From: Prevotella sp.
Lineage (GTDB): Bacteria; Bacteroidota; Bacteroidia; Bacteroidales; Bacteroidaceae
NCBI GenBank assembly: GCA_024697405.1
Contig: JAILFU010000180.1
Location: 1-64,000 of the forward strand
Length of the DNA stretch: 64,000 bases
Reading direction: 5' to 3'
Both the position numbers and the translations under genes were made by a program. Under the pieces are notes generated by a model, which was not told where the DNA came from, made no database searches, and saw only the letters and a list, made by a program, of their open reading frames with translations. The first letter of the stretch is position 1. Each line of letters begins with the position of its first letter. Shown here piece by piece: positions 31,401 through 41,282 of this stretch.

Positions 31401-32868
31401 CATCGTCATCGAGGGCGGCACCATCACCGCAACGGGCGGTGAGCTGGCTGCAGGCATCGGCAGCGGTTGCTCAGCCGGAGAGACTGTCAGCGCATGTGGC
31501 AACATCACCATCACCGGCGGAACGGTCACCGCCTCATCTACGAAAGAGGCCGCCGGCATCGGCTGCGGCTCCGGAGAAACGGGCGATATACACTCTCGGT
31601 GTGGCGACATCACCATCACCGACCAGGTGAACTGCGTCACGGCCATCAGCCCCGACCGCCCCTTTGCCCTCGGCAACTCTATCAATGGCAATTGTGGCAA
31701 GGTGACCATTGGCGGCATAGAGACGGGTAGCATCATGATGTATAAATTCGTCTATAATCCCAACAGCGTGGCAGAGGGCGTGGTCAACCTGCTGACACTC
31801 AACAACGACTACGTGGCGCAGAACGGCGACATCCTCTACGGCATACTGCTAGCCGATGTCAGGATCAAGATTGCCGACGGAGCCACCGTCACCCTGCGCG
31901 ACGCCAGCATCAATAGCAAGCAAAGCCGCAATTTCACGTGGGAAGCCATCGAATGTCTGGGCGATGCCACCATCATCCTCGAAGGCGAGAACGAAGTGGT
32001 GGGTGGCGACTCAAAAGCCGGCATCTACGTGCCTGCCAACAAGACGCTCACCATCAAGGGTACTGGTTCGCTCAATGCGTCAAATGGCAACTATTTTGCA
32101 GCAGCCATCGGTGGCAGCAAAAACACTGACTGTGGCAACATCGTCATCGAGGGCGGCAACATCCATGCTGTTGGCGGACAGGGTGCTGCGGGCATAGGAG
32201 GACCCTCTGGTGGAAGGTGTGGCGACATCACCATCACTGGAGGCACCATCTATGCCGAGAGCGAAAGGTTTGGTGCCGGCATAGGCAGTGGCCGGTCAGG
32301 CTCGTGCGGAAACATCACCATCACCGGAGGCGACATCTATGCTAAGGGTGGAGAGATTGCCGCTGGCATAGGTACTGCTGCTGCCTTTAATGAAGGAGAA
32401 TCTAGCCGCTGTGGCGATATCACCATCACCGACGGAATCACCAGCGTCGTCGCAGTGGGGCCGAACGGCCTCCTTTATGGAACGAACGCACAGCTTCCCA
32501 TTGGCGCTGGTGACGGCGGCACCTGCGGCACCGTCACCATCAGCCAGAACCTGGACGACGTGATAGAGGACTACGAGGTAGATGATTACAATAAAGGTAA
32601 AAAGCGCACCCTCACCCGGAGAATCATTCCTGGTGACGTGAACGGCGACAACAAGGTGACGCCCGCCGATGCCATCATGATTCTCTACTACTACTTCGGG
32701 GTGAACCAGAATGGATTCGTCCTCGGCGCTGCCGACCTCAACGGCGACACGAAGATTACACCCGCCGACGCCATAGAGGCCCTCTACAAGTACTTCGGTG
32801 TCGGCACGGGTAACAGCAATGCACGCGCCAACCGACCGACGGCGAATGACAGCCGCGACCCGGAGTGA
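28498..32868 (+). CDS. Large secreted beta-helix-like repeat protein with dockerin-like C-terminus
   Basis: 1,456 residues with signal peptide MKKYLSLLPSVLLLIGTLAAYGQ. The first ~220 residues form an unassigned globular region, followed by a ~180-residue beta domain. Residues ~400-1360 hold many copies of a repeat with the cores AAGIGGG, CGNITITGGTV and TLTIKGDGSL, typical of DUF4353-like carbohydrate-binding repeats that stack as a beta-solenoid. Near the end two calcium-loop repeats (DVNGDNKVTPADAIMILYYY, DLNGDTKITPADAIEALYKY) resemble a type I dockerin. The role is probably glycan binding or adhesion at the surface; no catalytic motif is seen. Confidence 0.8.
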   Translation: MKKYLSLLPSVLLLIGTLAAYGQSTGVAERDVTILESIKSTGLQAFNTGYTHKANTRVVMDCEATQNTQRNWEALLGARLSDYISNAFCFFSRHYNYSASAVQDSPCFNRSGNVKSGSGFVYGERILLSCEGQTATWFRYSDQSTAVGSVTTTGTADDGKTPMFLFDLNTSATEGGLKQDNSKSVMTLYGCRIYEGETLKCDFVPARYNGKAGLYDRVNHTFSGSLTDTPFFAPDLANYERALNAIVDGHKYRVFTEVGGLKYYVTADGYLTTDMASAPAFQINKVAGYEYAYGFQLKNGNICFTNPRTYSVAALTEGHLNTADRTDGPRSDWEAQVFFLNEQGKYAIRSTNARSGDTEWSWIGCAYWTVNEGPLAEYGFDMNYVWQLEDGSVPVTVTETTTVLGGDLTYKVTGVVNLDTRLRVNGRPTLVLDKGATLNAPMGIEVSYSPEECTLTIEGSGALNAFAENGDAAIGGSRGNRCGTVIIHGGQITVNSGDNSVGIGPGQWGDVHFGYLTLGWTNPSDFVSVNSVKFYNTDRISFAEGKKFLVDGTDTEATTDNIAGQKLLPMTSDVITESTTLLGDGCTYYVNTDVTNANRIRVMGSAVLHLGEGATLTATKGFQVEDDNTLTIEGDGVLIATASTHDAAIGGGDGSGSVRDVPYGHIIINGGNVTATGGEDGAGIGGGVMNRPGTGSITINGGVVNATGGKEAAGIGGGANFWYSSPDYAECGTAGTIIINGGQVTATGGTDDSNALYAGIGRGLNGPDDGQLTLGWTLESDYLQANSYDAGTVTFAQGKFFAVYTEGTKITPENIATANGKKLVPWFEPGTIDLSALTSDRKARNGDLVTGRLSGNYKISIADGATVTLRDVTINGVSEFDDDYSRLYEWAGISCEGDATIILEGENTVKGFFAYYPGIHVPEGKTLTIKGDGSLDASSNEFAVSIDGAIDIGGAAGIGGGYMLSCGNIVIEGGTITATGGELAAGIGSGCSAGETVSACGNITITGGTVTASSTKEAAGIGCGSGETGDIHSRCGDITITDQVNCVTAISPDRPFALGNSINGNCGKVTIGGIETGSIMMYKFVYNPNSVAEGVVNLLTLNNDYVAQNGDILYGILLADVRIKIADGATVTLRDASINSKQSRNFTWEAIECLGDATIILEGENEVVGGDSKAGIYVPANKTLTIKGTGSLNASNGNYFAAAIGGSKNTDCGNIVIEGGNIHAVGGQGAAGIGGPSGGRCGDITITGGTIYAESERFGAGIGSGRSGSCGNITITGGDIYAKGGEIAAGIGTAAAFNEGESSRCGDITITDGITSVVAVGPNGLLYGTNAQLPIGAGDGGTCGTVTISQNLDDVIEDYEVDDYNKGKKRTLTRRIIPGDVNGDNKVTPADAIMILYYYFGVNQNGFVLGAADLNGDTKITPADAIEALYKYFGVGTGNSNARANRPTANDSRDPE

Positions 32869-32917
32869 ACGTAAGGGGGGCTAACCCATCCTGCTCTACA
32901 TAGGAAAAACGAAAAAC

Positions 32918-32961
32918 AGGGTGACAGAACGCCGATAAACACAGGCTTCTGTCACCCTTTT
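32918..32961 (+). terminator. Rho-independent terminator after the repeat protein
   Basis: AGGGTGACAGAA (32918-32929) pairs with TTCTGTCACCCT (32947-32958) and is followed by TTT. It lies 50 bases after the stop codon. The motif GGTGACAG is repeated twice more just downstream. Confidence 0.75.
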
Positions 32962-33073
32962 CGATGGTGACAGGAGGGTGACAGGAAACAATTATCAACG
33001 AATAAAGATTTCCGTCCTTTCCGAAACAACGAACACGAACACTCATGAACTCGAATTGTCGTAAGATTTTGGG

Positions 33074-33226
33074 ACACAAATTGTGGAAAATTGTTGGAAA
33101 ATTTGGGGAAAGTCTTTGAACACGAATTGTGGAAAATTGTTGGAAAATTTGGGAAAAGTCTTTGAACACGAATTGTGGAAAATTGTGGGAAAATTAGGGG
33201 AAAATCTTTGGACACGAATTGTGGAA
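33074..33226. repeat. 46-base tandem repeat, about 3.3 copies
   Basis: Units start at 33074, 33120, 33166 and 33212, each beginning ACACAAATTG or ACACGAATTG and containing TGGAAAATTGT and GTCTTTG. Units differ at a few positions only. No gene lies here. Confidence 0.85.
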
Positions 33227-33235
33227 AAATCCGAG

Positions 33236-33480
33236 CTGTACCGTTGACCCAGGACTTCTCCAGCGGTAGCCACTCCCCTCCCTTCAAGGGGAGGGGCAGG
33301 GGTGGGGTCTCTAACTTTTTCCAAGGAGAAGAACAGACGATAACAGATTCGTTGAAGGGTGGGGTCTCTAACTCTTTCCAAGGAGAAGAACAGACGATAA
33401 CAGAATCGTTGAAGGGTGGGGTCTCTTACTTTTCCGAGGAGAAAACACAAACGATAACAGATTCGTTGAAAGGATATTAG
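33236..33480. repeat. MITE-like family relic (copy C) with a 57-base tandem triplication
   Basis: After a GC palindrome (CCCCTCCCTTCAAGGGGAGG, 33274-33293) come three 57-base units starting at 33300, 33357 and 33414, each with GGGTGGGGTCTCT, TTTCCAAGGAGAAGAACAGA and CGTTGAA. The unit is the reverse complement of the loop plus one arm of copy A. Recognisable terminal repeats are missing. Confidence 0.7.
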
Positions 33481-33494
33481 TGCCCCTGCCCCGT

Positions 33495-33668
33495 CTTCGC
33501 CCCACCGTCGCTTCGTTCCCCCATTGCTTCGGCCCCCGTCGCTTCGCTCCCCAATCGCTCCGGCCCCCGTCGCATCGCTCCCCAATCGCTCCGGCCCCCG
33601 TCGCTTCGCTCCCCAATCGCTCCCTCCTCGCGATTGCCTCGCGATTGCCTCGCGATTGCCTCGCAATT
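33495..33668. repeat. 31-base and 11-base tandem repeats
   Basis: Three to four copies of a 31-base unit (containing GGCCCCCGTCGCTTCGCTCC and CCAATCGCTCC) run to about 33626. They are followed by four copies of GCGATTGCCTC. Confidence 0.8.
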
Positions 33669-33783
33669 ACCCTTGCGGGTAGGTGAGCACCATTCGGAGA
33701 AGTTCTTGGAGCCAAGCGGCCGCTTGGCCTTTGGCCGCTGGCAAGGCCAGAAAAGCCGAGCGAATCGTGGTGAGTTCGTTCAT
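33667..33783 (-). CDS. Possible 38-residue ORF or gene remnant
   Basis: Read from the ATG at 33783 the product is MNELTTIRSAFLALPAAKGQ followed by AAAWLQELLRMVLTYPQG and a stop. The composition looks protein-like and helical, but no promoter or neighbour supports it, and the stop abuts the 11-base repeat array. It may be a decayed gene end. Confidence 0.25.
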   Translation of the reverse strand: MNELTTIRSAFLALPAAKGQAAAWLQELLRMVLTYPQG

Positions 33784-33894
33784 GGTCAGTTAATTTTGGG
33801 TTCACTCGTATGCCGTTGTCCTTTTTTTTTTGTTAATTTCTTGTCGGAAAGCAAAAAAAATACTCCTTTTGCATGCTCAAGACAAAAGAGCTAG

Positions 33895-36800
33895 ATGAAG
33901 CCCTATCCGCTGCTACAATCCCAGCTTGGTGTGCTGCTTCAGAGTATGCAGCACCCTGATTCCACGCAGTATAATCTGCCGTCCTATATTTTCATGCCCT
34001 TGTCGCTGTCGCTGCCGCGCGTTGTCCGTGCCGTTGAGACCGATGATGGGCAGCATAGCCGAGCTTCACACACGCTTTGTGGTGGGCGCCCAGGGTGAGT
34101 TGCGCCAGTGGTGCGACCTGTCGATGACTATCCCCGTGGTGAGCCGCCATTGCTCGGAAGCCGAGCTGCAAGCCTATATCAGCCGTGGCTTTGTCCGTCC
34201 GTTCCGTCTGTTCAGCGGCGAGCCGCTGTTCCGTGTGGAAGTGGTTGAGACGGAGCAGCGTCTCTGCCTGCTCTCCGACGGTCATCATGCCATCGTCGAC
34301 GGGATGTCGTTTGCCCCTATTCTGACGAGTGCTTTCGCCAGGGCTATGGAGGGCGAGGTGTTGGAACCTCAGCCGTATGGCATGTATCAGGCCGCCGAGG
34401 CCGAGGCAGCGTCGTTCGCCACGGAGTCCTACCAGCGTGCCAAGGCATACTATGCGGAGAAGTTCGCGGGGCTGAAGCTGGCCACGCTCAGCAGTCAGCG
34501 CCATGGCAGCATGGGGAAGATGGGCCGCCGCAGCGCGCTCGTCAGCCGGAGGCTGTGCGACGAGTGGTGCCAGCGGCAGGGGGTGGCCGTGAACCTCCTT
34601 TTCCAGGCCGCCTTCAGCCACGCTGTCGGTGTCCTCACCCGGCAGGAGCGCGTGGCCTATTTCACCGTGAACCACGGCCGCATGGACAAGCGCCTGCGCA
34701 GCAGTGTGGGCATGTTCGTCAGGTCGGTGCCCTTCCTGGCCGACGGCTCCGGTGACCCTACCGTCGCCGACTATATCCGTCGGCTACGCACAGAGCTGAT
34801 GAGCACCATCCGCCACGGCATATACCCCTTTACCCATTTCTGCATGGATCTCGACATGACGCCGGGCGTGATGTTCAACTTCCAGGCCATGGCCAGCATG
34901 GAGGAGCGCCTCCTGCTGGGCGACATGGAGCTGGAGGTGGTGCAGCCCGTGCGTGAGGAGATGGATGGCGACGCCGGTGTGCTGATTTTCTGCAAGGGCG
35001 ACAGCTACGAGATACGTGTGGAGTCGGGCCTTGCCATGAACAGCGAGCCGACACTGCAGATGCTGGCCGACGCCATCGGCTGCGTGGCAGGCCAGATGAT
35101 GGCCCGTCCTGACGCCCCGCTCAGCCAGATAGGCCTCATCACGCCTGAGCAGCAGCAGGCGCTGGTGCGCCTGGGGGCGGGCAAGCGCCTGCCAGTAGAC
35201 AGGGGGAAGACCTTCGTCGCGGCTTTCGAGGACTGTGCCAGGCAGATGCCCGACCGCCTGGCCGTGGCCGACGGGACAAGGAGCATGACCTACGGCGAGC
35301 TGTCGCACCGCTCCGACGTGCTGGCACACCGGCTTTCTGTCTGTGGCGTTCGTCCCAATGATTTCGTAGCCGTGATGCTCGACCGCACCGTTGACTTCCC
35401 CCTCGCCGTCATCGCCATTCACAAGGCCGGTGCCGCCTACGTGCCCATCGACCTGGAATATCCTGAGGAACGGCGGCAATACATGCTGCGCGACTGCGGG
35501 GCCAAAGTGGTCGTCGACCGTCAGTTCATCGCCGATACCGACTTTGCAGCCGAGGCATCCCCCATGAACCTGAGCACCCCCGACGGCCTGGCCTACATGA
35601 TCTACACCTCAGGCTCCACGGGCCGTCCCAAGGGTGCCGTGCTCCATCAGGCAGGACTCAGGAATGCCATCGCGTCCTTCATCCATACGATAGGGCTGAC
35701 GGCTGCCGACCGTATGGCCGCCCATCGTTCCTTCTCGTTCGATGCTCATGTGGATGATGTCTTTCCCATACTGACGCTGGGCGGCACTGTCTATATCATG
35801 CCCGAGCAGATACGCCGTGACCTCGGTGCCATCCGGCAGTTCCTGTACTCCAACCAGATTACCGTTATGGGATTAACCACGTCGCTGGCCGTGCTCCTGC
35901 TCAACGCCTACCAAGATCTGCCACTGCGCATACTGGCAGCAGGCGGAGAAAAACTGCACGACGTGTACAGCGACCACATCACCATTGTCAACAGCTACGG
36001 GCCGACAGAATGTTCGAACGACGTGTCATATTATATCATAGAGCCTGGCGAGCGACCTGACTGCTTCCCCATAGGCCGACCTGGCCCGAACAGCTGGTTC
36101 TTCTTGGTTGACCGTGACGGACGGCTGGTGCCGAGGGGAGCCGTCGGCGAGCTGTGCTTTGCCGGCATACAGGTAGGCCGTGGCTACTGGCAACAGCCAG
36201 AGCTGACGGAGGCGGCATTTACCATCTGCCCCTTCCTGCCCGTCAATGACGACGGGACACCCGTCCCCATGTATCGTACGGGCGACCTGGGCTGTTGGGA
36301 TGATGACGGCCAGATGTTATTCCTGGGCCGCAAGGACGATCAGGTGAAGGTGCACGGCTACCGCATCGAGCTGGGCGAGATAGAAGCCTGTGCCACCCGC
36401 TACGAAGGCATCAGCCAGGCAGTAGCCGTCATCACACAGGTTGGCGGCAACAACGTGCTTTGCTTATATTATACTGCCGACCGTCCCATCGACAAGACGG
36501 CATTGCGCGACCACCTCTCCGGCTCACTCGCGGAGTACATGGTGCCCATGGCCTATATGCAGCTCGACAGCTTTCCCCAAACGCCGAACGGCAAGACAGA
36601 CCGCCGCCACCTGCCTGAACCCGAGTTCATGCAGCATATCGAGAACGTGGCTCCCGCTACGGAGAAGGAATCTCTGCTGCTCCTCATTGCCCGGCAGGTG
36701 CTGGAACGTAGTGACTTCGGCACCACCGACGACCTGATAGCCTTGGGACTGACGAGCATCGGTGTCATCCGACTGGCTGTCATGGCTTCTGCCAGCGGAG

Positions 36801-37636
36801 TGAAGGTGAGCGTCAACGACCTGATGCGACAGCGCACGATAGCCCGGACGGTCAGCAGCTCAGCAGCGCCGGGATGCTGGTATAACGGCTATAGCCCCGA
36901 CAAGCCGGTGCTCGTAGTCCCCCACGGCATTGTCTATGCCATCAATATGGCGGGCAAGCTGAGCCGGTGGCAGAAGCGTTTCTCCATCTACACCATCGAA
37001 CCGACGGACGAGCATGCCGACCGGCTCTTCCACGATGCTGATTTCTGCGAAATGATCGACGCGTATGCCCAGATGCTCGACCATGACATCCCCCGTGAGG
37101 CAAGCGTCTTCGGCTTCATAGGCTACTCATGGGGAGGCGAGCAGGCTTACTGGCTGGCCCAGCGCTGGCATGAGCTGCGTGGAGCATGTCCGAACATTTA
37201 CCTTGGCGACTCCCAGATGCACGACGAGAACTACGTCAAGATGAGCGATGAGGACATCGTCAAGGAAGCAACCACTTTCGCCACCCAGCATCATATAGAC
37301 CTTAAGAAGATGGATGAGCATGCGTTGCAGGCCGCTCTGCAGCTGGCCATCAAGAAAGTCGGCACGGCCGCACAACTGCATTGCAGCCAGCCGTTCCCGA
37401 CGTACGACGGCCACGTGACGCTCTTCCAGGCGCTGAGGGGAAACTCCGACTGGGAGAGCAACCAGAAGAAGTGGCGCCGTGTGGCGCCTATGCTGAAGGT
37501 GGTGGATGTAGATGACCGCCACCTGGACTTTGTGCTTGGCGACCAGTACATAGACTTGGTGACAGAAGAGCTGTTTGGCGACTTGGACAACGAACAACAG
37601 GCCGCAGACCCGAAAACGATGAACAAGGAAGTATGA
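33895..37636 (+). CDS. Single-module nonribosomal peptide synthetase (C-A-T-TE) with apparent frameshift near the 5' end
   Basis: The condensation domain opens in frame at 33895 (MKPYPLLQSQLGVLLQSMQH) but this frame fails after about 34039; the rest continues in the +1 frame from about 34043 (MMGSIAELHTRFVV). Removing one base at GAGACCGATG would join them. The main frame then holds the condensation motif HHAIVDG (~34283), the adenylation core YTSGSTGRPKG (~35601) and YGPTE, a carrier site GLTSIG (~36750), and a thioesterase GYSWGG (~37120). All catalytic motifs are intact, so either the frameshift is a sequence error or an N-truncated C domain is made. It overlaps the permease start by 4 bases. 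Confidence 0.85.
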
Positions 37637-40089
37637 GGGAGATATTGGCCGAGGTCTTTGCCGTGATGAAGGGCAACAAGATGCGCATTGCGCTGACAGG
37701 ATTTTCCATTGCCTGGGGAATCTTCATCTTCATTGTGCTCATCAGCGCAGGCCGTGGCCTCATCAACGGAATGAACCTCAACTTCAAAGCTTACAACATT
37801 GGCATAGTGACGCTGACTCCCAAGGAGACGTCGCAGCCCTTCGAGGGCCGCAACCGGGGCAGCGCCGTCCGGCTCTATGAAGAGGATGCCGCAGCGTTGA
37901 AAACGCTGCTGGGCGACACGGTGGCACAGGTCATCCCCGTCGTGAGCCATGTCATTCAGGCTCGCCGTGGCAAGGAATATACGAACACCATTGTTGACGG
38001 CTATGCCCCCGGCTATGCCGTGGCACCCAACACACAGATTGTGGAGGGCCGCGACATCAACGACCTGGACATGCGTAAGCAACGTAAGGTGTGCGTCATT
38101 CCCAAAGGGCTGCGCGATGCGTTCTTCAGGGGCGACACCACATCGGTGGTGGGAAACAGCCTGCAGCTGGACGGAATCAACTTCCAGATTATCGGAGTCT
38201 ATGAACCCGTCCTGGCGTCGAATCCCTCCCGGGTCATCGTGGCCCCGCTGACCACGGTGAAGAAAATATGGTGCCCGGAGGGAGAGCTGAGCCGGCTCTG
38301 CCTGCAGACGGCCCACCTGACTACCGCTGCGCTGAACAGACAGTTCAACGACCATGTGCTCGCCCATCTGGCCGCGCTCAAGGGCTTCTCTCCGAGGGAT
38401 AAGAATGCAGTGAAGATCTACAATCTTTACGAGCTGCCCGTGCTCGTCAGCAACGTTCTGGTCGCCCTCACCATCTTCGTCGTTGTGGTGGGGCTGGCCA
38501 CGCTCCTCTCCGGCATTGTAGGCGTGTCGAACATCATGCTCATCGCCGTCAGGGAGCGTACACAGGAGATAGGCATCCGGCGGGCTATCGGTGCGAAGGC
38601 TCCCCAGATTGTGGTGCTTGTGCTTACGGAGTCGGTCATTATCTGCCTCCTGTTCGGCTATGTGGGTATGTTCTTTGGTATCGAACTGATGGAGCTGGTG
38701 TCGAAGGTGATAAGCATGACAGGCAACAGCGAGGTGTTCTACAATCCCACCGTCAGCCTGATGTACGTGCTGGCCGTGACCGGCATCATGGTCGTGGCGG
38801 GCCTCGTGGCGGGATATGTGCCAGCCAAGCAAGCCATCGCCACCAAGACCGTCGACGCGATGGCGTCGCGCCAGACCGTCAGGGTGCGCCGAGGGCAGCG
38901 TCTGATGACGGCCTTCGGCGTGTTCTGGGGCATTGTCATCCTCATGCTGCTCATAGGCAGCGGCATAGGTCTCGACCGAGGCATCATAGACAAGGTCAGG
39001 AGCTTGCCTCCCAACGAGATGTGGGTAAAGCCCCACGAGACCTCTATGGCCTACAGAGGCTTCGGGCGTGACCGCACGTGGCTGCTCAACTCGCATGACG
39101 AGGAGCTGATTCGTGAGCACTTTGGAAAGCGTGTGCTGTCATTCAGTGCCGTCAACTTTGCCGGCTACCAGAATGTGGTCAGAGGCAAGCAGACCTACCA
39201 GTACAAGGTGACGGGCGTGATGCCCGACTTTGTCAACGAGCTGCCGCAACGAGTGGCGGCAGGGCGCTTCATCAACGACATCGACATGAACGAGAAGCGC
39301 AAGGTGTGTGTCATTGGCAATCATGTGGCCGACGTGCTCTTCGAAAGCCAGGAAGCGGCTGTGGGGCAGGGGATTGAAGTGAACGGCATGGCGTTGACCG
39401 TGGTGGGCGTCACCCATTGCACCAACCGCCAGGTGAACATCGGCATCGATCTGTCGGAAAGCGTGCTGATGCCCTTGCCCACCCAGCAGGCGGCATACGG
39501 CCGAGGGAATGACATAGACCTCTGCTCAGTCATCATGGACGAAACAATTCCCGTCGAAGAGGAGAGAGAGCAGCTCGCCTCGGTCATCAAGAAGAACCAC
39601 GCCATACACCCTGATGACCAGCTGGCCATGACGCTGCTGACGGTGAACGACCAGACGCAAATGTTCGAGAACCTGTTTACCGGCACGCACATCCTCATTT
39701 GGATTGTCGGGCTGGGAACGCTGATAGCCGGTCTGATAGGCATCAGCAACATCATGCTCGTCACCGTCAGGGAACGTACGCAGGAGATTGGCATACGGCG
39801 GGCCATCGGCGCCAAGCCTCTTGACATCTGTAAGGATGTGATGCTGGAAAGTTTCATCCTGACGCTCAGCGCAGGACTGATGGGGCTATGTACAGCTGTG
39901 TGGCTGCTGGATGTCGTGGCGGGGTTTCTGCCCCAGGGCGACGATGCCGTCTTCACCCGTCCAACCATACCCTTCTGGACAGCCATCGGGTCGTTGTTTA
40001 TCTTAGTGGCAGGCGCATTGCTGGCAGGATGGATGCCCGTCCGCAGAGCGCTCGCCGTCAAGCCTATTGAGGCACTCAGGGAAGAATGA
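37633..40089 (+). CDS. Double FtsX/MacB-type ABC transporter permease
   Basis: 818 residues made of two similar halves. Each has an N-terminal membrane segment, a periplasmic MacB-like core domain, and a three-helix FtsX domain with the signature RERTQEIGIRRAIGAK (near residues 310 and 710). Such permeases work with a separate ATPase to drive export or envelope transport. The start overlaps the NRPS stop (ATGA) and the end overlaps the fusion-protein start, so the genes are translationally coupled. No ATPase gene is nearby. Confidence 0.88.
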   Translation: MREILAEVFAVMKGNKMRIALTGFSIAWGIFIFIVLISAGRGLINGMNLNFKAYNIGIVTLTPKETSQPFEGRNRGSAVRLYEEDAAALKTLLGDTVAQVIPVVSHVIQARRGKEYTNTIVDGYAPGYAVAPNTQIVEGRDINDLDMRKQRKVCVIPKGLRDAFFRGDTTSVVGNSLQLDGINFQIIGVYEPVLASNPSRVIVAPLTTVKKIWCPEGELSRLCLQTAHLTTAALNRQFNDHVLAHLAALKGFSPRDKNAVKIYNLYELPVLVSNVLVALTIFVVVVGLATLLSGIVGVSNIMLIAVRERTQEIGIRRAIGAKAPQIVVLVLTESVIICLLFGYVGMFFGIELMELVSKVISMTGNSEVFYNPTVSLMYVLAVTGIMVVAGLVAGYVPAKQAIATKTVDAMASRQTVRVRRGQRLMTAFGVFWGIVILMLLIGSGIGLDRGIIDKVRSLPPNEMWVKPHETSMAYRGFGRDRTWLLNSHDEELIREHFGKRVLSFSAVNFAGYQNVVRGKQTYQYKVTGVMPDFVNELPQRVAAGRFINDIDMNEKRKVCVIGNHVADVLFESQEAAVGQGIEVNGMALTVVGVTHCTNRQVNIGIDLSESVLMPLPTQQAAYGRGNDIDLCSVIMDETIPVEEEREQLASVIKKNHAIHPDDQLAMTLLTVNDQTQMFENLFTGTHILIWIVGLGTLIAGLIGISNIMLVTVRERTQEIGIRRAIGAKPLDICKDVMLESFILTLSAGLMGLCTAVWLLDVVAGFLPQGDDAVFTRPTIPFWTAIGSLFILVAGALLAGWMPVRRALAVKPIEALREE

Positions 40090-41231
40090 ATATGAAGAAG
40101 ATACTCAAAATAATTGGTTTGTGCCTCTTGGCACTCTACGTGGGCTACACGCTCTATTATCTCTGGCAACAGTCACAGCCTGTGCCTATTGTCTATGAAC
40201 TAGTCAGTCCCGAACAGCGCACCCTGGTGAAACGCACTACCGTGGCCGGCAACATGGAAGCCCGGCGGCAGGTGGCCATCAAGCCTCAGGCCACAGGCGT
40301 CATCAGCTCGCTGCTGGTGGAACCCGGCGACAAGGTGAAGGCTGGCGACTTGATTGCCACCGTGAAGATTATCCCCGACATGGCACAGCTCAACGAGGCG
40401 AACAACGGGGTGGCATCGGCACGCATCAATCTGGCCGAGGCACAGCGTGAGTTCGACCGCACGCAGGCACTCTTCCAGGACGGAGTGGTGAGCCGTGAGG
40501 AGTATGAGAAGATGAGTACCCGTCTGGCATCGGCCCGTGAGAATGTCACCGCCGCAGAGTCGCAGGTGCAGGTCGTCACCCGAGGTCAGTCCTCACGCTC
40601 CGGAGGCGTCAGCGTCACCGACCTCCGCTCCACCATCACAGGCGTAGTTCTCAGCGTACCCGTCAAGGAGGGGGCGTCGGTCTCTGGCACCAGCGCCTTC
40701 AACGAGGGCTCGACAGTGGCGAAGATTGCCGACATGACCGACATCATCTTCCACGGCTACATCGACGAGACCGAGGTGGCACAGTTGCGCGTAGGCACCG
40801 ACATAGAGCTACACCTTGGCTCAATGGAGGATGTGACTTTCCCTGCCAGGCTCGACTACATAGCTCCTGAGGGCGTCATGCAGAACGGAGCGAAGATGTT
40901 CGAGCTGAAAGCCACGGCCATCATCCCCGACAGCGTGACCATCCGCTCGGGCTACAGCGCCAATGCCAGCATTGTGCTCGGTGCCGTGAACGATGTCCTG
41001 GCATGCGACGAGAAGGCCATCTCCTTCGAGGACGGACAACCCTACGTCTATGTGCTCACGTCTTCGCCCGACGACATCGACCACCAGCAGTTTGAACGCA
41101 GAGCCGTCACCATCGGCCTCTCCGACGGCCTGTCCGTCGAGCTGAAAAGCGGCGTGAAGAAGAGCGACCTGCTCAGAGGCAACCAAATCAAGGAGCAGTC
41201 AAAGGGTGTGGGTATAAAAATCGTCAAATAA
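40086..41231 (+). CDS. Membrane fusion protein (HlyD/MacA-type periplasmic adaptor)
   Basis: 381 residues with one N-terminal membrane anchor (residues ~5-25). The order is a biotinyl-lipoyl half (VAIKPQATGVISSLLVEPGDKV), a coiled-coil hairpin (residues ~95-160), the second lipoyl half (RSTITGVVLSVPVKEGASV), a beta-barrel, and a membrane-proximal domain. It would link the inner-membrane permease to the TolC-like channel. The ATG at 40092 is an equally good start. Confidence 0.9.
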   Translation: MNMKKILKIIGLCLLALYVGYTLYYLWQQSQPVPIVYELVSPEQRTLVKRTTVAGNMEARRQVAIKPQATGVISSLLVEPGDKVKAGDLIATVKIIPDMAQLNEANNGVASARINLAEAQREFDRTQALFQDGVVSREEYEKMSTRLASARENVTAAESQVQVVTRGQSSRSGGVSVTDLRSTITGVVLSVPVKEGASVSGTSAFNEGSTVAKIADMTDIIFHGYIDETEVAQLRVGTDIELHLGSMEDVTFPARLDYIAPEGVMQNGAKMFELKATAIIPDSVTIRSGYSANASIVLGAVNDVLACDEKAISFEDGQPYVYVLTSSPDDIDHQQFERRAVTIGLSDGLSVELKSGVKKSDLLRGNQIKEQSKGVGIKIVK

Positions 41232-41282
41232 GAGGATAATATATTGTTTCACCCAGATATGAACAGTAACAGATTTGCAGGT

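Noticed and set aside
32629-32820. Cellulosome membership based on the dockerin-like repeats
   Set aside because: No cohesin or scaffoldin is in the window, and such calcium-loop pairs occur in many Bacteroidetes secreted proteins without cellulosomes.
34036-34045. Programmed ribosomal frameshift in the NRPS
   Set aside because: No slippery heptamer, stop codon arrangement or downstream pseudoknot is evident; a mutation or sequence error is simpler.
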